DNA of 16,547 bases. It comes from Patescibacteria group bacterium (GTDB taxonomy: Bacteria; Patescibacteriota; Minisyncoccia; Minisyncoccales; DG-74-1). The DNA is taken from positions 1 through 16,547 of the forward strand of contig JASEJL010000016.1 in assembly GCA_030016465.1 (NCBI GenBank). Direction: 5' to 3'. The notes beneath the pieces were generated by a model that searched no databases, was not told where the DNA came from, and saw nothing but the letters and a program-made list of their open reading frames with translations. Position 1 is the first letter of the stretch. The number at the start of each line of letters is the position of its first letter. This document shows, piece after piece, positions 13,949-16,547 of this stretch. Made by a program: the position numbers and the translations under genes.

Positions 13949-13977
13949 TTGACTCTTTTTAAAAATTATCTTAGGAT
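13949..13977 (+). promoter_or_regulatory. Promoter for the 3D-domain gene
   Basis: TTGACT (13949-13954), 17-base spacer, TAGGAT (13972-13977); transcription would begin near 13984. A TATAAA lies a few bases further on as an alternative -10. Confidence 0.5.
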
Positions 13978-13981
13978 TATA

Positions 13982-14006
13982 AAAAATCTCCAAAGAGGAG
14001 GTTTTT
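13982..14006 (+). promoter_or_regulatory. Leader hairpin holding the Shine-Dalgarno
   Basis: AAAAATCTCC (13982-13991) pairs with GGAGGTTTTT (13997-14006) around loop AAAGA: 10 bp with one wobble. The GGAGG in the right arm is the only strong Shine-Dalgarno before the ATG at 14017, though 15 bases away. It could be a translational switch, or, because A5 and T5 flank the GC-rich part, a weak bidirectional terminator. Confidence 0.45.
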
Positions 14007-14016
14007 AAAAATCTAC

Positions 14017-14541
14017 ATGGGTATTGGGTTAAAACCATTCAAGATATTGGTTATTTTCAGCTTATTCTCCTTAACTCTATTAGTGGTACTGGGTTCTGGC
14101 GAATCAACATCTTTCTCGTCAGAAGTGAATTTTTCTTTGAGCGAAAAACCGATTTTAGAAACCCCGGGATACTCCATTATTCAATCAAATTCTCTTTTGC
14201 CGATTTCAAGCATAAATTCCGATGAAACATTTTTGATTGAAACTGAGGGGAAAGAAACAATAATCGCTACCGTGACTGGTTATTTGCTTGTTGAATGGGA
14301 GACAGATGATGATCCTTGCATTACAGCCTCTGGACTTAATGTCTGTGAGGTTGATAAGAATATTGTTGCTTGCCCACGGAGATATCCTTTTGGAACAAAA
14401 GTGTTAATTAATGAAAAAGTTTATACTTGTGAAGATAGGACAAATATAAAATATGATGGTGTATTTGATATTCTTTTTAAGACAGAGAAAGAAATGAATA
14501 GTTGGGGTAAAAGGATATTGCCGGTTACTATCTTTAATTAA
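14017..14541 (+). CDS. Membrane-anchored or secreted 3D-domain protein
   Basis: 174 residues. A hydrophobic N-terminal segment (about 7-26, ILVIFSLFSLTLLVVLGSG) is a signal peptide or anchor, followed by a polar linker to about 80. The C-terminal ~90 residues form a 3D/RlpA-like double-psi barrel: ATVTGYL, DDDPCITASG, ACPRRYPFGTKVLI, YTCEDRTN and DGVFDILF. The acidic residues D140, D147 and D151 fit the three-Asp signature. Relatives (MltA/Slt-associated and resuscitation-factor-like proteins) cleave or bind peptidoglycan. Four cysteines (C101, C110, C119, C138) could form disulfides outside the cell. It has its own promoter and ends 3 bases from the stop of the convergent transglycosylase gene with no terminator between, so the transcripts should overlap. 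Confidence 0.8.
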   Translation: MGIGLKPFKILVIFSLFSLTLLVVLGSGESTSFSSEVNFSLSEKPILETPGYSIIQSNSLLPISSINSDETFLIETEGKETIIATVTGYLLVEWETDDDPCITASGLNVCEVDKNIVACPRRYPFGTKVLINEKVYTCEDRTNIKYDGVFDILFKTEKEMNSWGKRILPVTIFN

Positions 14542-14544
14542 GTT

Positions 14545-16040
14545 CTAAAAAATTCTTGCTTCGCACCAAGAAGACATTGTTTCAGTATCAATAAAATTTT
14601 GGTGGCATTTGGTCAGAGCCATTACATGGTCAGCATAATTTGTAAGATGATAAGGATTTTTTCGGTTGCCCCATCCACCAAAATAACAGGCAGCCGCCTC
14701 TCTTTCACTTAAATCTGCCCGGCAATCTTGTAAATGCAAAGCTGCTCCCAAAACAGCATCCCTAAAATCCCAGGGGTCAGCCAACCTCTTGGTTATTGCT
14801 TCAATCCTATATTTATAATTATCGCTTCCTATCCAATTAAAGGGCATGAGTTGAGCTGGACCCATTGCCCCTCCCCAACCAAAAGGGACATAACCCGAGG
14901 GGCAAGTAATTTTTCCTTTACGATCTACTGAAACATTATAAGTAACATGATAATTTTTATTCACACAGGCGGGAATCCAGCAGGAGATAGGAGTAGCAAA
15001 AGGGTCAAGATTCAATTTTTTCTCTCGATTTAAATCCTTAATAGTCTTTAGAAACAAAGGTACCCAGTCTGGCTTCATAACCCGGGGCCACTTGGTATTT
15101 GTTTTAAATTTGATACCCATTCCGGTCGAAGGATCCTGCAAATAACACTGACCAACATATTTTCCAATTCTTGATTCTTGAGTCAAAATTCCTAATAAAA
15201 AAGCGGCCCGAATGCCGGTAATTTTCTCAACTTGTTTTGCTACCTCAACTGCCTTTTCGTAAGAAGGCGCTTCTCTGACACCTATCAATTCAAAAATTCG
15301 CGTCCTAATCTCAGCTGCTTTTAGTTCCAGTTCTTTTTTCTCTTTTAGATATTTTTGATATTCAGTTTCAGTTAATTTCAAAAGATAATCCTGCTCCTTT
15401 TTAAGATTTTCACTTTCTATTTTTTGAAAGGTCTGGATTTTAACAACTTTTTCTATATATTCTTTTTCTTTGCCTAATTTTTCTTTTTGTCTTTCTAAAT
15501 TTGATTTCAAACTTTTAATGTCTTCGAGAATTTCTTGGGTCTTTTGGTTCAAAACCTCTAAAGCCATTAAATTATTAAAGAGGTTAGAAAGCTTAGGTTC
15601 AGAGAGTAAAATTTCAATTAATGATTTCTGGTCTTCTTCGTAAATGGTTCTCAAAATACTAGCCAGTTTCTGTTTTAAATCTTCAATTTTTTGAGAAGTT
15701 TTTTCAATAGAACCCTCAGTGTCTTTAATTTGAAAACCCAAGTCTTTGATTATTATATTCGATTGTTGAATTTGGAGATCGAGTTTTTTTATCTCTTTCT
15801 TTAGGGTATCAATTTTATTTTGGAGAGTCTTTTTTTCTTTTTCGATTTTGCCAATATCCTTATCATATTGAGCAATTAATTTCTCTAATTCTTCAAGTTC
15901 CTTTTGTAAGGCATCGCGCTCGACAGCCGGATTTGTGATTTTTTGAGTAGTAAGATAATTATTTTGAGCCAATCCTAAAAAAAATGGCAGTGTTAAAAAT
16001 AAAAGGATACTCCAGAAAAGTTTTTTTTTAGAGTTATCAT
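14545..16040 (-). CDS. Exported coiled-coil lytic transglycosylase, start separated by an A9 run
   Basis: Mature part: a long coiled coil (about 18-230 of the 475 residues readable from a TTG at 15972) like the N-terminal domain of CwlO/PcsB-type hydrolases, then an SLT-like lytic transglycosylase with the likely catalytic glutamate in LLGILTQESRIGKYVG (E266), GWGGAMGPAQLMPFNW (365-380), DPWDFRDAVLGAALHL and CYFGGWGNR...YADHVMALT. A signal peptide (KKKLFWSILLFLTLPFFLGL) is encoded in frame just upstream but has no start codon in that frame. An ATG at 16040 with AGGA five bases ahead reads M-I-T-L-K-K into nine As and is one base out of frame; slipping -1 or adding one A there joins it exactly to the signal peptide. 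The end is therefore drawn to 16040. The cysteines fit an exported protein. It follows the thioredoxin-fold gene by 14 bases. Confidence 0.82.
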
Positions 16041-16054
16041 TTTTCCTAAAATAA

Positions 16055-16495
16055 TTAAATTTGGCAGTTAGATAATTCTTCTAACTCTTCCAAAGAGAGA
16101 ATTCCGCTTTTTCTTTCTTTATCAGGAAACTCCCAAGTGGGAAAAGTTTTAATTGCTTCTACCTGACACTCAAAAAGTAATTCTTTTGATTCTGGTTCTA
16201 TACATTCAATATAGGTAAGGTAGTTGATTGCTCTTCCAAACATTGCTTTTTGTTTTTGAGTATAGATATCTTGAGAAGAACCATAGAGTCTAATTCCTTT
16301 TTGAGTTAAACATTGAGCAAAATTTTTCAAATAGCTACTTTCATTTTTTAGGGAAAGTTTTTCAATCTGGGCTATTGAAGCTAAAAGTTGACCTTCAATA
16401 TTTTTTAAATTCGAATAGGTAACTCCCCAGGCAATAAAAATAAATAATCCAATTAGACCTATCATTAAAAATAAATTTAAGTTTAAGTTTTTCAT
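16055..16495 (-). CDS. Membrane-anchored thioredoxin-fold protein lacking the CxxC
   Basis: 146 residues with one N-terminal membrane segment (about 7-26) and an extracytoplasmic domain resembling the thioredoxin-like domain attached to VKOR proteins. Matching stretches: FAQCLTQKGIRLYG (59-72), QKQKAMFGRAINYLTYIEC (80-98), ECQVEAIKTFPTW with the cis-proline P119, and GILSLEELEELSNC. In relatives the segment after YG reads like FWCPHC; here it is SSQDIYT, so both active-site cysteines are replaced (D76 and T79). C62, C98, C110 and C144 remain. It cannot be a normal oxidoreductase; it may be a chaperone-like or structural relative. It is followed after 14 bases by the transglycosylase and preceded by another gene one base before its ATG (TAATATG). 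Confidence 0.7.
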   Translation of the reverse strand: MKNLNLNLFLMIGLIGLFIFIAWGVTYSNLKNIEGQLLASIAQIEKLSLKNESSYLKNFAQCLTQKGIRLYGSSQDIYTQKQKAMFGRAINYLTYIECIEPESKELLFECQVEAIKTFPTWEFPDKERKSGILSLEELEELSNCQI

Positions 16496-16496
16496 A

Positions 16497-16547
16497 TTAT
16501 TTTGTTGAAGGAAATATCCTTTTTAATTGCTCAAGACTATCATACAC
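16497..16547 (-). CDS. C-terminal end of a gene cut by the window edge
   Basis: The last 16 codons of a minus-strand frame (ending EQLKRIFPSTK) run in from the right edge and stop at TAA 16497-16499, with a single base before the ATG of the thioredoxin-fold gene. The tight spacing suggests an operon. Too short to identify. Confidence 0.4.
   Translation of the reverse strand: MYDSLEQLKRIFPSTK

Noticed and set aside
13828..13965. 46-codon minus-strand frame (GEIQTRGWDKLIQAEIGLFK)
   Set aside because: Pleasing composition but no clear start, stops soon after, and lies across the 3D-gene promoter; likely chance or a decayed remnant.
13150..14006. RNase P RNA, tmRNA or SRP RNA
   Set aside because: Signature segments (GAGGAAAGTCC, the tRNA-like TTCGA end, the GGAAG/GCAGCC tip) were not found on either strand.
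1..16547. CRISPR array
   Set aside because: No evenly spaced direct repeats with unique spacers; the repeats found are short tandem or inverted words.

Overview
The window looks like a piece of a small, AT-rich bacterial genome of the Candidate Phyla Radiation (Patescibacteria, most likely a Parcubacteria-type lineage). This is an inference from the gene set and style, not from a marker tree. The signs are short intergenic gaps, translationally coupled genes, a divergent tail-less FtsZ, a 3D-domain exported protein, a coiled-coil plus lytic-transglycosylase exported protein, a class III (anaerobic) ribonucleotide reductase carrying inteins, and repeated CGAAT/ATTCG words in gaps. UGA is a normal stop here (nrdD and the nucleotidyltransferase both end in it), so this is not a code-25 lineage.

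Layout. Bases 1-330 hold no supportable gene, but contain a good promoter followed by a good terminator (a candidate ~75-nt RNA) and a hairpin terminator beyond nrdG. Bases 331-5663 (minus) are nrdG and nrdD; nrdD encodes 1546 residues because two inteins (316 and 511 residues) interrupt a ~719-residue enzyme. Bases 5817-9995 (minus) form a tight housekeeping run in transcription order rpsU, yqeY, a 54-residue small ORF, a nucleotidyltransferase, ybeY, ftsA and ftsZ, with several stop/start overlaps. Bases 10119-12454 (minus) are lepB, hisS and a HIT-family hydrolase gene. A divergent promoter region near 12.5 kb separates lepB from pth (plus). Bases 13150-14016 are an 867-base stretch without a convincing gene but with many inverted repeats. 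A plus-strand 3D-domain gene then converges on a minus-strand pair: a membrane-anchored thioredoxin-fold protein and an exported coiled-coil lytic transglycosylase.

How the genes fit together. NrdG installs the glycyl radical on NrdD, giving oxygen-free dNTP synthesis. FtsA/FtsZ handle division; LepB processes exported proteins; HisS, Pth, YbeY, bS21 and YqeY serve translation; the 3D protein and the transglycosylase act on the envelope. The strongest oddities are the two-intein NrdD with degenerate endonucleases, an FtsZ with changed GTPase residues and no C-terminal tail, a thioredoxin-fold protein that lost its CxxC, a signal peptide separated from its start codon by an A9 run that demands slippage or a sequencing error, a nucleotidyltransferase/small-ORF pair embedded in the division operon, and the hairpin-rich gene desert.
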